This document shows, one piece after another, positions 62,772-64,000 of a stretch of 64,000 nucleotides of DNA. Each line of letters begins with the position of its first letter. Position 1 is the first letter of the stretch. A program made the translations under genes and the position numbers. The notes beneath the pieces are model-generated. The model searched no databases. It had not been told where the DNA came from and saw only the letters and a program-made list of their open reading frames with translations. Source of the DNA: Halochromatium sp. (GTDB lineage Bacteria > Pseudomonadota > Gammaproteobacteria > Chromatiales > Chromatiaceae); the NCBI GenBank assembly GCA_010912705.1, contig POWB01000004.1:83121-147120 (forward strand). The letters run 5' to 3'.

Positions 62772-63740
62772 CTATCTCCCCTCAAACTTGCGCGTGGCGG
62801 CCTTCATGACCCAGAGACCGAAAATGTTCACCAACAACGTGATGGCAAGCAGGGCCAAGGCCGCATACATCAATGCCTGCACCTCGAGCGGCCCGGCCTC
62901 GGGAAAGCTCGATGCCAAGAGTGACGCGAGCGTATTGGCCGGCGCGAACAGCGATAGGCTGATCTGGTTAGAGTTACCGATCAACATCGCGAGTGCCATG
63001 GTCTCGCCAAGCGCGCGTCCGAAGCCCAGCACTAGGGCCGCGAGGATACCGCTCGAGGCGCTAGGCAGCATGACCTTAAGGATCGCCTCCCAGCGCGTCG
63101 TCCCCATGCCGTAGGCGGCCTCCTTCACCTTGTAGGGGACGCGTTTGAAGGCATCAACCGAGATAGCCGCCACGGTGGGCAGTATCATGACTGCCAGCAC
63201 CAGAGCCGCCGGGGCCATGCCAGGACCGCTGAGTGAGGTACCGAAGAAAGGGAACCAGCCGAACGTGTCATGAAGCCAGTTAGCACCGGGCCGAATCAGC
63301 GGAATCAGCACATAGATGCCCCAGAGACCGTAGACCACCGAGGGAATTGCAGCCAACATCTCAACGATGGTGCGAAAGACGTTTGAGATACGGTGATCGA
63401 GAAAGTCTTGGGTTAGGAAGATGGCAATAGCAATACCGAGGATACCGCCAAGTAGCAACGCGAGAAGCGAGCTATAGAGGGTGCCCCAGATCTCCGGCAG
63501 GATGCCGAACTCCTTCGCTTGGACATCCCAGGTTGTACTGTAGAGAAATTTGACACCAAACTCGAGCATCGCCGGAAAGGCCTGGCGACCAAGCTCGAAG
63601 ACGATATAGGCCACCAACAACAGGATGACCGCGGCGGCAGCCCAAACCACCGCCCGCAGCAGTTTGTCAGCGCCATAGTCGGTCGCGGAAGGGGGTCCGC
63701 AGACCTTGGTGACGACGTGAGCGAAAGGATTGGAAGCCAT
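62772..63740 (-). CDS. pstC: Phosphate ABC transporter permease PstC
   Basis: A 322-residue permease of the PstC family with six membrane segments. The N-terminal region includes FLYSTTWDVQAKEFGILPEI, then YSSLLALLLGGILGIAIAIF. The coupling loop is SVDAFKRVPYKVKEAAYGMG followed by TTRWEAILKVMLPSASSG. It is the first permease gene after pstS, with 102 bases and a hairpin between. Confidence 0.96.
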   Translation of the reverse strand: MASNPFAHVVTKVCGPPSATDYGADKLLRAVVWAAAAVILLLVAYIVFELGRQAFPAMLEFGVKFLYSTTWDVQAKEFGILPEIWGTLYSSLLALLLGGILGIAIAIFLTQDFLDHRISNVFRTIVEMLAAIPSVVYGLWGIYVLIPLIRPGANWLHDTFGWFPFFGTSLSGPGMAPAALVLAVMILPTVAAISVDAFKRVPYKVKEAAYGMGTTRWEAILKVMLPSASSGILAALVLGFGRALGETMALAMLIGNSNQISLSLFAPANTLASLLASSFPEAGPLEVQALMYAALALLAITLLVNIFGLWVMKAATRKFEGR

Positions 63741-63781
63741 AGCAGATGCGCCGTTCTTAACAGTATCAAACCGCCAGCAGC

Positions 63782-63804
63782 CGGTGCGAAAGTCTATCGC
63801 ACCG
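63782..63804 (-). promoter_or_regulatory. Hairpin between pstS and pstC
   Basis: CGGTGCGA and TCGCACCG form a perfect 8-bp stem with a 7-base loop. Such hairpins commonly separate pstS from pstC and lower read-through, so that the binding protein is made in excess. No T-run follows, so it is not a strong terminator. Confidence 0.55.
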
Positions 63805-63842
63805 ACGCTGGCTTTGCCTCAATCGAGTCTGCGGCTGTACCT

Positions 63843-64000
63843 TTACTTCTCGCCGCCGACCAGCTTCATGGCATCCTCAACCTTGGCCTTCACATTCTCG
63901 GGTAGCGGAATGAAGCCCATCTTGGTCGCATCCTTCTGGCCATCGGTCAGGCCATACTCGATGAAATCGCGCAGGACCTTAGCCTTGGCTTCGTCCTGAT
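63843..64000 (-). CDS. pstS: C-terminal end of phosphate-binding protein PstS (partial)
   Basis: The last 52 codons of PstS on the minus strand, ending at TAA 63843-63845. They encode LRDFIEYGLTDGQKDATKMG, then FIPLPENVKAKVEDAMKL, the standard end of PstS. The gene continues beyond the window. It is the first gene of the pstSCAB operon here. Together with the PstS-like tail at 1-78 it shows two separate pstS-type genes near this locus. Confidence 0.92.
   Translation of the reverse strand, partial: QDEAKAKVLRDFIEYGLTDGQKDATKMGFIPLPENVKAKVEDAMKLVGGEK

Noticed and set aside
1..64000. tRNA, rRNA and riboswitch search by eye
   Set aside because: No cloverleaf, rRNA core sequence or known riboswitch motif was recognised. 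A tRNAscan or Infernal run would settle it.

Overview
The window looks like chromosomal DNA from a GC-rich gammaproteobacterium, most likely a purple sulfur bacterium of the Chromatiaceae type. That placement is inferred from gene content: a CbbY-type phosphatase of Calvin-cycle organisms, phosphoketolase beside glycogen phosphorylase and PPK2, many Uma2-type genes, and c-di-GMP sensors. I see no rRNA, tRNA or CRISPR array.

Layout. (1) 1-4804: arsenic/organoarsenical export block: the 3' end of a PstS-like gene, a GAPDH, ArsJ with an extra C-terminal domain, an ArsP-type permease, a GDCC-motif protein and a small thioredoxin. (2) 4829-17000: accessory and decaying DNA. It holds a duplicated GNAT/Uma2 module, a YafQ/DinJ-type toxin-antitoxin pair, and genes reduced by internal deletion (AAA-nuclease, ACR3 arsenite pump, BCCT transporter, RND pump, DUF4143 ATPase, MNT/HEPN-like pair). 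Intact genes among them include dsbB and a betaine-binding protein. (3) 16842-26619: hdhA, a five-gene operon running from secreted redox proteins to a histidine kinase and a REC-GGDEF cyclase, an MscS channel and a DUF481 protein. (4) 26597-31454: an island bounded by 85-bp direct repeats, carrying a MESH1-like remnant, a GIY-YIG nuclease, a complete DarTG toxin-antitoxin pair between HsdS and HsdR fragments, and an Rpn-like gene. (5) 31440-41187: a ligand-binding protein plus HD-GYP sensor (interrupted by one stop codon), a transposase scrap, a third Uma2 gene, a FUSC transporter, a Cys-rich secreted protein and a Kunitz-type lipoprotein. (6) 41215-57895: carbohydrate and energy block: GH13_18 phosphorylase, two glycosyltransferases and a HAD phosphatase (probable glucoside solute pathway), cbbY, dksA-gluQ, ppk2, xfp, glgP, and an EAL/CBS/GGDEF protein. 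(7) 58162-64000: SCP2-like secreted protein, DUF3422 plus a Fic-like protein, and pstB-pstA-pstC-pstS, with pstS cut by the window end.

Main themes. Arsenate and phosphate handling lie at both ends of the window, and each edge cuts a pstS-type gene. The strongest candidates for new biology are the ArsJ fusion, the secreted-redox-to-c-di-GMP operon, the bacterial Kunitz lipoprotein beside a Cys-rich protein, the divergent glucoside cluster, and a Fic-like protein paired with DUF3422. All function calls come from reading motifs by eye. No database search was run.
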